A DNA stretch of 64,000 bases, taken from the NCBI GenBank assembly GCA_004794655.1, contig SMMW01000013.1:3246001-3310000 (forward strand), in the 5' to 3' direction. Both the position numbers and the translations under genes were made by a program. The notes under the pieces are model-generated. The model saw only the letters and a program-made list of their open reading frames with translations. It did no database searches and was not told the origin of the DNA. Below are positions 36,301-49,400 of the stretch, piece after piece (positions within the stretch are counted from its first letter, which is position 1; each line of letters starts with the position of its first letter). The DNA is from Marisa cornuarietis. Its lineage: Eukaryota; Mollusca; Gastropoda; Architaenioglossa; Ampullariidae.

Positions 36301-39300
36301 TTATATAAGCACCAAAAACCAATCTTTTGCATTTAAAATGGTGTTAGGTAAAGGCAAGAAGTGGTATTATTTGTGTACATACACATTCACCCTCACACAC
36401 ACACACACACACCTCCACACAGACACATACTATCTCACTCCCCCTCCTCACACACCAACCCCTACACACAAACTTATAGTAGTTTTTGCTAGAAATATTC
36501 CTATATGTGACAATGAAGACTGCAAGTGCAATTCAGTGGTGTAGAACAGCAAAGCTCGTAACCAACAACACACAAATATGTAAATAAACATTTGAAAATA
36601 TGCATGACTGCAAAATATGCAGGATGCTAAAGGAGGGGAGGAGAGAAAGGATTAGGACTGAGTCTGTCCACTATTTGAAGTTAGGTATTCACCCAAGAAA
36701 CTGTATGTCTAGCAACAGTGACACATTTCAAAAGGATGTGTAATTCCAGATACTGAAGTATGAAAACGATAGACACCCAAACTGTAATGATTATGCAGTT
36801 GTTGATATTGATGTCTTCGATATTCTAGCTATAAAGCCTGCATGTTTTATTCTGTCTTAGGCAACGTTGGCTATGGATCAGTTATAATCTCATCACGCAT
36901 AGCAGAGTTTTTAAGGTATTACTTTGAAACGTTAAGAAATATTTCTTTCATTTCTGTATTGTAACATACAGATATGCTGGGTTTTTTTTCCTTCATTTCA
37001 AGTTGTTAATAATATTGGTAAATATCTTTTTATGTACATCCTAGATATCCACCAGCATGCATGTGCATGCACACACAAGCTACTCTTGCTCAGCCATGAT
37101 TTCAAGTCCATAATTATGCTTCCAGACATATCTATTCTGCTCATGGTTTATCATTCATGTCATATGCAAAAAATGAACATCCTTACTAAAATGTCTTTAA
37201 CAATCTTTTCGTTATTAGTAAATCTGATCATGATCATGCTGAACTCTCTGGCTATCGTTCATGTTTAAAGAAATGACATTCAAGAAATAATCCTAGCTGA
37301 TGGTAAGATTGCTTCTGTGCTTAACTGTGTAGTGGGATTCCTGAGACTGTTCCAGTGTACACTACCAACAGACAATGTGGCTCAGGCCTCCAGGCTTTCA
37401 TGAATGTTGCAGGTAGAAGTCGTGACTTCTTTCTTTATATCTAATTTTCATCAAAACTGAAATGAGAACACTGTAAGCAATCCTCTGAAAGCTTGAGCAC
37501 ATGTATTCACCAAAGGAAGAAGTAAAGAGGTATTACATGTTACCTGTACGTGTGTGACATTACATGTAGGCGAAAAATCATTTTGTTTTTAGGTTCCATC
37601 AAGACAGGCCAGATTAAGCTGGGCATTGCTGCAGGGTGAGTAGAGTTTACAGGGAAAACATCAAAGGTGACATGAACTGATTTAGAGGGTCATCATACGC
37701 TCACTTACATCCTTGAAATGATTAATACATGCTACTGGCATATGCTTACATAGCCGGTCCATCCTGACACAGATTGCAGTATTTCTTCACAAATGATAAG
37801 GCCACCGACAATGACATATCTGACTAGTATACACTGGTACAAATGCTCTGTTTAATGCTGCAGACCATTTTGAACGGACATGGGTGAGCAGATGCCAATT
37901 AATGATGATGACTGTGTACTTTCACATTGCACTGATGTCGGTGACAAGGTTCCTGTTGATGATGATTGTGTACTCAAGAGAATCAAAAATAAAAAGAGAG
38001 GCACACATGACCATCATATTAATTTTAATGACCACATTTGTAAATGTTTGCCTCATAAGACATGATTCACCAACACATGATCTGTGTGCATGGAGACACT
38101 TGACCTCTGACACTGACACAGATGACACTGACAGAAACAATGAACACTGGTGATAAACGTGCACTGCCACATAGATATGAAGGAAACATCACTGTTAGAT
38201 AAATAACAGTTAACAAAGTTGAGCTGCATTCACCTACAGACAATGCAAAAGCTGTGGTGCTAACACCTTTACTGCTCTTTCTGGCTGCAAATAAGATCTG
38301 TTTTATATTTTAGGTTTTCCTATATTACAATGCTTGTAAATATGTTTTATAATTGTGTATTTTAGGTTTTGCTGTAATGCAGTGCATGTAAATATATTTT
38401 AATGATAATATTCTGCACTCTAATATCTACAGTGTTGAAACAATGTCAAGACACCATATGGCAGGAACGGGCTTTGATATAAACCCAAAGATTCAGGATT
38501 ATCAGATGGCCCAAGACAGCCTTCTGCCTATGGGGTATGCTGTTGAACTCTGCACTATATCTCACATAAATGTGCACTAGTTCAAACATATATGGATACT
38601 TCTCCCTACTTTAGACATGCAGTTATACATTCAACATAAAGAACCCCAATATATCATAACCAGTTATTAGAATTAAGTCTGTTAACGCTAAGCTTGTCAC
38701 ATGAACAACACCAAATATTTTTTCTCAATCAGTATCACTTCGGAGAATGTGGCAGAAAGGTTCAAGGTGACCAGGCTTCAGCAAGATGAGTTTGCACTGC
38801 TCTCACAGCAAAAGTAAGACATTTCAGTTGGGCAGGAGCTTTTGACTTTTTTCTTGCATTCCCATTTCAGTGACCCCATGTGGAGGATTGAGATATCTTT
38901 GTTTAGCATTCTTATTGCGACCCCCAAATCACAACCATAAGTTGATGACCAGAACCCATACAACAAACTATTGTTTTGATTTTCTTGTAAGAATACTTTC
39001 TAGTCCTTTTAAATAAACTCAAGATTTTGCCAAAACATGATTAAGTGGGTTGTTTCTCTATTGATCTTAAAATTAATTTGCTCTCAAAAGTTTGTCCTAG
39101 TTATACGAATCACTATTTTGAGTGAGTGAATTTGTGTTTATATGTGCTTTTGTGTATGAGCACCCATGTATGAGGATATCCACAATGCATGTAGCCACCA
39201 GTTATATGACAGTAAATTTGTTGTTTTTTCATTATGAGATTGCAATTATCTGATGCTATGTCATAAGGGCTGCCAAAGCTGCAGCAGCAGGGCTGTTTGA

Positions 39301-41799
39301 TGCAGAGATCATACAAGTTACAACAACTGTTCAGGATCCCAATGGTCAGCAGACAGTTGTCACGGTCAGTCATGTCAATCTTTTTCAATGAGCTGTATGT
39401 TTTCTCCTTAAATTTCCTGTCATTTGAGATTTTTAGGCATGGGAAAGTTGAAGGTAAAGTTTTCATAGCTTAAGAGCTGAAGGGGCTGTATGCTGTAAGT
39501 GGTTCACCTTCTCTAAGGCACTGGATGAGAGAGGCATAAATCAAGCATCCATTTCTGCAATTTACTGGGTGGACAGTGAAAGGGAAGGTGGGCTTTCCAG
39601 TCACAGGTGTAAATGGGCCTTACATTAATGGCAGCATTCTGCTCTTATGAAAGCTTATTAACAGCCAGGCTACAAAACCTTACCATGAGTCACACAAGGA
39701 TGTAAAGCAACTTCATTATGCACCTTCCACAATTTTCCTCTATTTGTTGGCACCAAGTAGCTGTCTCTGAAATAGGAGAATATCCCAAACCAACTAACAA
39801 AAAAATGCAAAGATTTTGCTAAATGACTGGACAAATTATTTATGTAATTGGTAGGTGAATAAAGATGAAGGGATTCGACCTACAACACTTGAGGGGCTGG
39901 CAAAGCTTCAGCCTGCTTTTAAAGAAGGGGGAAGTTCAACAGCAGGTATGTCTGTTTATGAAAGACTTCAGCAGCAGGTTCATGTGCTTTTGAAAGACTT
40001 CAGGGGCAAGTTCATGTGCTTATGAAAAAGGACAAAATATTGTAAAAAAATATGCTCAAAATAAAGTTAAAAACATTTTTTTTCAGAAGTAGACCAGTTT
40101 TCATTAGGGCTTATTTCTTGGCAGGGATTTATTTCACAGAAAAACTAACTCGCAGCTATTTATAATTTTTCAGTTGCTGATACCATAATCCTTGTTCACA
40201 TACAACTAAACTCTTTGTGGTACTTTGGCATTCTGTGCTTTATTTTCCACTCCACATCCCAGTCCTTTTTCAAAATGGGCTTACAGCGTTTCCAAAACAC
40301 TAAGTATAGCAACTTTTTCTATATCTGTCCCAAGAATTTTATGACCACAAATGTTTCTGAGCACTTTCACCATAATCATCATCTTTCCTTTACAGGGAAT
40401 TCTAGTCAGGTCAGTGATGGGGCTGCAGCTGTCATCGTCACCACTCGACAAGAGGCAGCCCGCAGGGGTTGGCCTATACTTGGCATCTTGAGGTCCTATG
40501 CTGTGGAAGGGTGTCCACCAGACATAATGGGTATTGGACCAGCTGTTGCTATTCCTGTGGCCCTGAAGAAGGCAGGCAAGTCATGGTTTTCACATAAAGA
40601 GCACTGAGGATCTGCTTTTGCTAATCTTTTTCATCCTTTGTGGAACGGATAAGCAAATAGCAGCTGTTAAATTTGTTCTTCCTTAGATTGGTATGAGGTA
40701 TTACTGATGTTTTGTAAGGTGTATGTTGATGTAACGGGATGTTTTGTATCCAGGTTTGACCATCAGTGATGTAGAGATCTTTGAGATCAATGAGGCATTT
40801 GCCAGTCAGGCTATTTATTGTGTTCGTGAGCTTGGAATTCCTCTTGAGCGAGTGAATCCAAAGGGAGGAGCCATTGCCTTGGGACACCCTTTAGGATGTA
40901 CTGGTGTTCGCATGATTGCCACTCTTCTTCATGAACTTAAAAGACGGGGGAAAAGGTACTCCATTTCTTATGTGTTCTGTCCTTTTTCTCCTTGACCATA
41001 CCTCAGTTTGTGTAGGTGACAGCCTCTTGGTACCTAACAGATTCATCTACCTCCCACTACACCTCTATTGTCACCATAAATGCTTTTAATGGATAATAAA
41101 ATGAAGATAGGACATGATTTAAAAAAATAACACCACTGAATGCTTATTGTGTAGAGACATGGCCTTTGAATACGTTGGCAGCTAAGGGAAAAAACAAACA
41201 ATTCAGACCTGAAACTGGTAACACCATTTTCCAGTCCTGCCCCTTGAGTAGTACAGTTTGAAATGAACACATATTAAGGATGGCTAGTGTGGCCTTACCA
41301 GGCAATACAAAATCATAACCTTTGTTGTGTACCTTTGAAGAGCTGTTAGTTTAACATTTAAAGGGAGGTCATTACCACATCAGGATTTTAGGATGTGCTT
41401 TTCAAGACAGAATGGTGCCTCTGGTTACCCACAAGAGAACTGCAAAGAATAGCAAGTGATCCCAAATCTACTGTAGACATCATGCAGCAGGAAAGCATAT
41501 GCATGATGCAACTTGGGATGGTTGATAATCTCTTCCAGGACACCACACTGTTATCATTACAGCTTCCGCACTACCAAAAAACACTTTGCTTCTCAATTAT
41601 CTTTATATGAGATGATTATTTTTAACACCTAAAAAAAGATGGCATGCTAAATTTGATAACTCATAAGAATGTACACTCGTGATCTGTGTGTGTGCACTCA
41701 AGTGTCTATTTTTATGCCTGCAGGTCACTGGGTGTGGTTTCAATGTGCATGGGCACTGGTATGGGAGCTGCTGCTGTTTTCGAATACCCTGGAGTTTAA
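33320..41799 (+). CDS. ACAA1: Peroxisomal 3-ketoacyl-CoA thiolase (ACAA1 type), 12 exons
   Basis: Cleaves 3-ketoacyl-CoA with CoA to acetyl-CoA and a shortened acyl-CoA, the last step of peroxisomal beta-oxidation. Exons: 33320-33484, 33713-33806, 36861-36915, 37333-37412, 37593-37635, 38433-38534, 38733-38813, 39268-39364, 39855-39945, 40396-40575, 40754-40955, 41724-41799. They total 1,266 nt, 421 residues (human protein 424). Phases agree throughout. Residues 3-11 RLTTIFRHL fit the PTS2 signal (R-L-x5-H-L). Catalytic Cys120 lies in NRQCGSGLQA, His374 in ALGHPLGCTG and Cys405 in CMGTGMGAA; NEAFASQ is present. The start was chosen because PTS2 must be N-terminal and MERL parallels the human MQRL. 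Intron 10 has a GC donor. Confidence 0.97.
34149..36300 (-). mobile_element. L1/Tx1-like LINE 3' fragment in thiolase intron 2
   Basis: On the minus strand at 36,160-35,770 a frame reads YRILPTQKYLSICKLDDSP, then CRLSNDKMETLEHLFWHSQI, then RIWKELI, then LSEELILFGMVP. This is the C-terminal zinc-binding region following the RT domain of L1/Tx1-type elements (C-x-x-C, ETxEHLFWxC, W). Similar sequence continues upstream to about 36,300 (KTVFVL, TTLDTQLGWF) but is broken by a stop. The AT-rich part down to about 34,150 may be its 3' tail; that boundary is a guess. The copy is antisense to the thiolase gene. Confidence 0.75.
36392..36412. repeat. Microsatellite (CA)n
   Basis: Short CA run followed by CA-rich imperfect sequence to about 36,475, in thiolase intron 2. 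Confidence 0.85.
40576..40753 (+). other. GC-AG intron (thiolase intron 10)
   Basis: Exon 10 ends AAG-GCA-G at 40575 and the intron starts GCAAGT; exon 11 begins after ATCCAG at 40753. Only this junction gives the conserved KKAGLTISDVEIF reading. The next GT (AA|GTCATG) would break the frame. AG|GCAAGT is the classic consensus of non-canonical GC donors. Confidence 0.9.
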
Positions 41800-44700
41800 G
41801 AGGTCAGCCTTGCTTAGCATTCCATAAAACCATACAAGCTGTACTATTACAATTTTTAAAATTGCAACTGAGGAACAGTTTTAACCCCATTGTTTCTGTC
41901 AGATACAAACAGCACAATTTATATTTTGTACTAATCAGGTAACAGATTAAATCAAAAGAATATTGGTTGTTCTTACTTCCGTTCAACTTTGCCAAATAGA
42001 TCGTGTGTTTGTGTTTTGGTTTTTTTTTTTTTTTTGCAAGTTATTCAGCATACCTTTATTAATCCACCATTATTAGTCCAATCAGATATGTGTATGTATC
42101 CAGCATCATGTAGTTTTAAAATCTGAAGGTTGGGTGTTATAAACTTGTACACATTTAGAGAAAAGGGTTTGATAAATTTATATGGTAAAAATTAAGTTTT
42201 GAAATATGATTAAGACAGCTGTTTCTTGTGCCCAGCAAACCAGTTCATGTTGAAAAGATTGATATAGTTTAGGCCTCCATGAATAATGGTTACCATCTTG
42301 TAAAACAGATGCATGTAATTTGGAGCATATTTATTGTCAGCCAAAAGAAAGAATAAATCTTTTGAAACTTTGTTGCTTTTGCCAGTTCAGCAATATCTAT
42401 TCCCTAACTGCTTTGTGCTAAACAAAGTTAATGCATTTTGACAAAATCTCTGAAGGAAACATTCTTTGTGTTCCATTACCTGCACTGGCTTATCTCAACT
42501 ACAAAGTGGCCACACAGTTTCTGCAAGGTTTGCTCCAGGATAACTGTCCAAGATGTTGACATATCAGTTGCTTGCCAGTGTTACTGTATCTGCTCATGCA
42601 GTTCTGCTTATGCCAGACAAATCTGATCACAGTGCCTCCCCTGGCCCTGTATCTGGAATGAATTTCTTCTATGCATGGTGGCCACTTTCAAGGCTTTCCT
42701 CATTCAGAAAGACCTTCAGAAACCTATGGCTGCCTCCTTTTCTCAACCTGACTTCATCACCCCCTCCCCTTGTTTGCATTTGAAAGTTGTTTAATTGTCT
42801 CATATGCTCAAACTATTTCTTTAAAAGGAGCTTTGACCTCAATGACACAAGAAGAAAACTGCATGAATGTCCTTTTCATTTTATTGAAATGTCATCTCCC
42901 ACAGTCTTTTTTGCTTTAACCTAAACAGGTTTAAACAGTTCTAAATACTATCTTTTTTCCAGTTGATATTGGAAGTTTCAAGCCTATCCTGTTGAATCAC
43001 CACACAGTAAAATGCATATTACGCTCTTTAACTAAGCAACAGCATCACTGGTGCATGCATCATACATGTCCAGTATATGCATGCATTCATTGACACTACT
43101 TATCAAACTGCATATTTTCTAAACCAAAATGTTCCAAATATATTGTCCAGATTTGATCAAAATTGACTTTTGGTCAACCAAAGTCTATAAATGACAAAAA
43201 TCTTGATCATGTTCAAAAAATATTTATTTCATTCTGTTCTTGAATACACAGATTTGGTCATGTTTTCCATGTTTTTTTATTATATACTAGAGGTTGGAAA
43301 TTTTGTGTAGGATGAACACAACATGCAGATTGCAAAATGAGCAGCATAAAAGGTGAAGGTCAAATTGGAGATCAAAGTAACATGGAAATATTATTTCAAT
43401 GACTTGGGTGCATCACAAGTGCTCAAAGCTTCCAACGATACTCATACTATTTTTTTTCTATCACGTCTGACATCTCTAGAATTTGGGTCTGGAACAAGCA
43501 ACTTTTTAAATTTGCAAGTCCTCACTCCTCAAAAAAGCATCCAGCCTGTAGTTTTGTCTTTAATGGAACTAACAATTTGCACGCTAGGGTCCTTTACTTA
43601 TTTGATTCACTGGATACCTATCAAAGCAAATCATCTTTCGATGTGAAGGTCAGTAAACATCCTAAATTTATAAAGAAACACAGGGCTTAAATTAGGGCTC
43701 TTTGCATCAATGTGACTGATTTAATACACTCTGTGCGTAATTAATATCAAAATGAGAAAGAAAAAAACAAACCTTACGTGCAAACCCAAGACCAAAGCAA
43801 ACGCAACAATGGCAGCTTGAGCCGGTGTCTATCAACGTGCACCAGATGATATGATGTCCTCTTTTCGAAACTTGCTGCAGGACGTCCCTTACTGCTACAT
43901 TTTTCTACCACTTCATTCCAGTCAAATGACAGTAATCTCCTATGAATCATGATAATCTGGAAAGCTACGTCAATGTCAAAGTACTAGTGCTTTGTTTGTG
44001 CCTCTTTATTACTATTTGAAAGTTTACAGCTTTCAGATATTTATAATGTGCTGAGTTATGAGCAAACAAATGGAAGAATTGAGCACCAAGGAAAAGCTTG
44101 CACAAAGTTGGACAACAAAATTTTTTTTCTCGTCTTACGATAAAAGATGCAAGCTGTTGGAACACCATGCTTAAACAGTACTAAATGCTACAGACTTGTC
44201 TGCTCCACCGAACTGTAAGTTCTTTACTCAAATCGTAAGTGTGAATCATGTGGCACTGCATTTAAAGTCATGTCACTTCTCTGCACCTGAACATGCAGAA
44301 AGAAATAAGGAAACAAATATTTACTCAATTTGTATTGTACAATAATATTATGCACACGCATGCACACACATGCACAATGCATGCACACACACACAGAAAT
44401 TTATTAAAATTCAGCATATTAAATCTGAAAAGCTTTCATAACTGATCTGTCAACAATGAATACTGATTCAGCCAAAAAACTTATAACAAAGATATAACCA
44501 AACCATCATCTACTTTACAGGTAACATTATCCCACTGTGCATTTAAAGAGTTGCAGCAACATACTTTAGTATTTTTTTAAAAAGGGCTTCTCAAAACCAA
44601 AAATATCTTCGTAACAACTTTGCAAGATATCAAACCTCACCAAAACAGCAAAAGAAAAAGAATTTCCACGCACCAACATTCATTCTGCTCTTCCTGAAGT

Positions 44701-46406
44701 TATATTGGCAGATTTGCAGGTGCTTTCATCTCAGGTCTTTACACGACCTGTTTTCAGCAATGACTGTTGAGCATGCTAATCCCAGTAACTTGGGGTAACA
44801 AATAGTCTTGCCTAAAAGGGATCTTGAAGCAATTGCACTATCTGCTTTCAATCACTCTGGAACATCATCCATTAGAAACTTAGACTGAGAAAAGAGCAAA
44901 GTGTATGCCCAAACAGCAAACCATGACAGTAGTGCCTTGATCAAAGAACCTTAACTGCGTAAAAGCTAGCATGATAGCTGCAGTAGGCAGCAAGTCATGT
45001 GACCTGCAGTTCATAGTAAGAGCTAGCAACTTTCACATCCCCATATGCCATGTTTTTAAAATGAAATCTGGATTTGTTTACACGTCATGTATCTGTGCGA
45101 TAAAGAGGGAAAACAAACAAAATGCAAACTGCACTGTTAGCAGTCCTGGGTAACATTTTTGTCTAACCAACTGAAGGGTAATGGATCTGATCACAAAGCT
45201 GTATTAACACCTGTTAATACTTTGTTTCTAACCTGGAGTAACAGCCTCATCTTCTTTCATACCTAATTAAATAGCAGTTTAAAAGAGATGAGAGGCAAAA
45301 TGACTGCACTTTTTCAGAACAGCCTGTACAAACTCAAGGAAACCACAGTCAACATCACTTAACAGATATAAAAACATGACTTCATTCCTTTAAGTCCTGC
45401 ATCAAGACTGCAAATCATAAACAACATTTAGCTCCTAAACTGCAATATAAAAATGAAATCTTGCAGAAACAAACACAACTGGCTATATGATAAAATCTAA
45501 CTGTTGTAAGATCTCCTTCAAGTCCGACATAAATTTCTGTGTGGAATGGAAGAAAACAGCATTCCAAAATAACTTAAAAGTAATAGATTTGAACAGAACA
45601 CTCAATGGCTAAAATAATCTTTCAAAGGTTTTTAGGAAACTGGTCTCATCATATCCTCTAATTATGTGAATAAAAATAGTTCATTTTAAAAAAAAGGAAG
45701 TGCCAGCTTATAAGAATATAGCAAATTGCAAGTGCAAGTCTTAAAGATAAACAACAAAATATGTAGAAATTACACACACAGTCGCCATATTTATATGTTT
45801 ATGAAAATGACACAAGGCAACAGCTGGTGTTGATTCTTAAGTGAATATGGTGAATGTTATATACAGAACAACATTTGACTGACTGACTACTGAGATCTAT
45901 GGTGGTCATTTTTCCAGGCCCCCACATTTTATGTAAAATCTTTCATATCAATTTAAGAAAGGAAACAAAATAAAAATTTGCCTATGAAAACATCAAATGT
46001 TTCTCCTGCTTTTATCTGCATATTTTTTTGGAACATAGTAACTGTTAGAACTGAAACCAGTAGCTTTTAAGGGCTTCTAAACCTGGACACAGCTGTTGTC
46101 ACTGGAGACATGGGAGCACACATTTTAAAAATGTTTCACCTTGTTGTCATTGAAAGCAACACAAGTCTTCATGTGCAAACGACCTCTGTGCTGTATGTAC
46201 AATGTGTAACACGAGCTGTAATCAATACAGCTCTCTCCCTTGGCACACCTGAAGAAGCACAGCCCACCAAAACCTGCCCTTTACTAAATCACCACCCTCA
46301 CAGTGCAGAGTCCTCTCATCGTGACATCAGCTTGGCCTTTCCAGTCCGCATCCAAAACTGGGAACACTGACTAGCTACACTTTGAACAATCTACCAACTG
46401 TACTCA
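41800..46406. other. Convergent interval: 3' UTRs of thiolase and AF10 genes
   Basis: The two genes end tail to tail here. A plus-strand AATAAA at 42352-42357 is a candidate thiolase polyadenylation signal (3' UTR of about 0.55 kb). On the minus strand AATAAA occurs at 44410-44400 (read from plus TTTATT at 44400-44405) and at 44010-44005, candidates for the AF10-like gene with a 3' UTR of about 2.0-2.4 kb. No other coding evidence is visible. A CA/TGCA-rich tract lies at about 44,350-44,395. The signals are common hexamers, so boundaries are tentative. Confidence 0.45.
42352..42357 (+). terminator. Candidate polyadenylation signal of the thiolase gene
   Basis: Canonical AATAAA on the coding strand about 550 bp after the thiolase stop codon, the first canonical copy I see downstream of that stop. 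Confidence 0.45.
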
Positions 46407-49400
46407 TCAGGTCTTGTCTTTGTTCTTTGTCTCCGACACCTTATTAACCTGGGGCTGAGGGAGTGAGTGGATGTGTTGCTGCTGAGGGTGGAATGAAGAG
46501 ATGGTTATGAGGCTAGGGGCTGTAGAAGTGGGCTGAACCACGGAGTATACAAGCTGTTGTTGACCAGAACTTTCCTGGAACACACAGAGCGCACACATTA
46601 TGTACTTTTACAATGATGCAGATTAGGGGCTACTGATAAGTCCTGGTATGGCAGGTTCTTCATCCAGTTTAATCAGTTTTTCGATGACCTGCTGATGACA
46701 CCTGTGTCTATATGGATCTATCTGGCTGCTAAGATGCTAAAAGCAAGAAATCTGTACCCTTGGCTGAAAGGGAAATAATCCCTAAAGTTAGCTCAACTCA
46801 GGATCTACACCTTCTAAAGGCAACATACAAGACAATTTCTAACAGTTTGCTCTCACGAAAAGATAAATATTTTATGGATATAAAAAACAAGCAACCTTAT
46901 GCCTTCATAAGGCATACGTTCTGTTAATATAGGGCTATAAATTATTGTGCTATTTATCTTCTTGTCATGCAGCTGTTTTAATTCACGAACACTGATCGTC
47001 ATATGTTGAGGAAGACATAAATATCTGCAGGTGACAACAGCACACAGTGATTGTAAGCATTCTGCATGTTCATTAGCTTACATGAGATGGATGTGTCCCT
47101 CCCATGGTGATGACTGAGGCAACCTGATGTATATCATTTGTTCGCAAGGCCAGCGATCCTGCAAGAGGGCTTACTGTATCTGAAAGCCATTAATTCCATG
47201 CTGTAAGGTGTTATGCATTTCACCATATCTCTATGCAGTCTGTCAATCTAGACCTCACATTACAAAAAGAAAAAAAAGCAGCAAACAAAAGAGTAACCAA
47301 AATAAAACTAGGGATGAAAAATCATAAACCAAGGATGTAAACAATAATTTTAGTAAAATCCTTATTAAACTAGACAAAAATACCAACCCCAAAAATACCT
47401 AGGGCTGGAAATACAGGAAGATTTTGAGTTAGTCACAAAATGATGTAACAAAATAAGAACAAAACAAAATAAGAACACACCAACAGGACTGGTGATCTGC
47501 TCAACAACTGGCATGTGTGGCAAAGAGACTGGCATGGTACTGGCAGCATGAGGTTTGTTCACAGTCACTGCAGCATCTCGCTCGACCTAAAATTGATAGA
47601 GCATTTTGGCCTTAAATTGGTACAATATTTCAGTCTAAAGCAGCATGCATTTACTTATATACCAGGTATACCAGCAAATGCATACTACAGGAAATGCAGT
47701 ACTCGACCTTTCCTCAATGATGCTAAATGTTAATGAGCACAAGAGCTACTAACTTCTGTCCACCTCCTCAAATCCTTTAGCTCACTATCATATTTGCTCT
47801 CAATTTTATTCTCTGGCTGCCAGATCCTTTTATAAACAAGAATGACAGATTTTAATTTTTTTAACTGGTGGGGTGCCTGGCAAGAGAGAAAATTATTGAT
47901 AAAGATGAAACTGGAACCAACCTACCTGTCCCTTATCAACAGTTTCAGGATTGCCCCCTTCAGATGTGTGTGGCAATGTAGACGTAGAAAATGGCAGTGC
48001 TAGCCGTGCATTGACAGCAAGAAGATGATCTCTTCTAGAAGTCAACACTTTAATCGACTCTTCAAGACGGGCATTTTCTGTCTTCAACTGGTTTAGGCAC
48101 CTCAATAATGATGCAACTGCCACAAAAACGAGCAAGAATGACAATAGTAAACAGGTAAAAAGTGGGCGTTTCACCTTTCACAAAGTGTGTGATTTACCAA
48201 ATACTTTTTGGGATTTTTAAGAATTATTTAAACTTTGTTTTCAGTACAAAATTCAGATTACAATATAAAACAATTTGGAGAATAGTGGGAGAGAAAGTGA
48301 TGGGAAGCAATACCAGTAGAAGAAATGGGGTGAGGGAGCAGAAAGAGATAGGTGAATGATTAAGAGGAGTACTGAAGGCTGGACAGTGAACAAAGAGCCA
48401 GATTTTACTGTCAAAGTGTTGGCACTGATCCATCATGAATTGAGCTCCTTGCTCCCATTGCCGTTCAAGAAGCTGTTCCAAAGACGTTGGAAACCTGACG
48501 AAATATCATCACCAGCCTTTCCTTTATCTTTGAAGCGACATTTCTAATATTCCCTAGTACTAATTTCTAGCTGGTAATAACATTCATCCAGTAACCTGAC
48601 CTTCCCCCCCTCTTCCGTTTTGTCATATCATACACAATAACTATATGCAACAGCAACTTTCAAAAGAAGTGTTATATCATCTATACCGATCTCATATATC
48701 TCTGCCGCACAATCATCTAGGATAAGAAGGAATAATTAGTGGTTTACCCTAGTGAAGAGTCATCTTGTCTGTTGGTGTGCAAACTTGGGAAGACTTTTGG
48801 AGGGGCAAACACTGAGCCATTCACATTTTCTCCATCTGTATAGGCAGGAGGAAAAAAAACAACTGACTCAAAATAAAGTTTTTTCACATCTACACAGCAA
48901 AGCTGACAAGTCAGACCACGGTGTAGCATTATTCAAAAATGTTTATCTTCACAGTTAATCTGTTCAGACAGTTTTTCTGACCCCCTGCAACCCCGAAAAA
49001 AGCTCATGTTGTTACTTTAAACCTTTCACCTGAAGTTAAACTTATATACCCCAATACCAGCAAGTAATATGTTTAAAAACCTATGATAGTTACATGAAAC
49101 CTTGGATCATACTAAATGCTTTATATAATGGTAACTAATGAGAACGGCAAGAATGCTCAAAGCAGAATGGAGGAAAGTTCTGCGGGCAAGCGCAGGTACA
49201 AGACCCAAGGAATAAGAGTCAAGTACTGGATTTCACCATGTTATGGTCTATTTTTGCTTGGCACATTTTAAAATTCTGTACTTTTTATTTCTTAAATTTA
49301 TATTAACTGCAGACACTGGATGTGTATGGACAGGGGAATGACCATGTGTGTGCTACACACACACACACAGACAATTATTTCCAAGTGCATGCACGCATAA

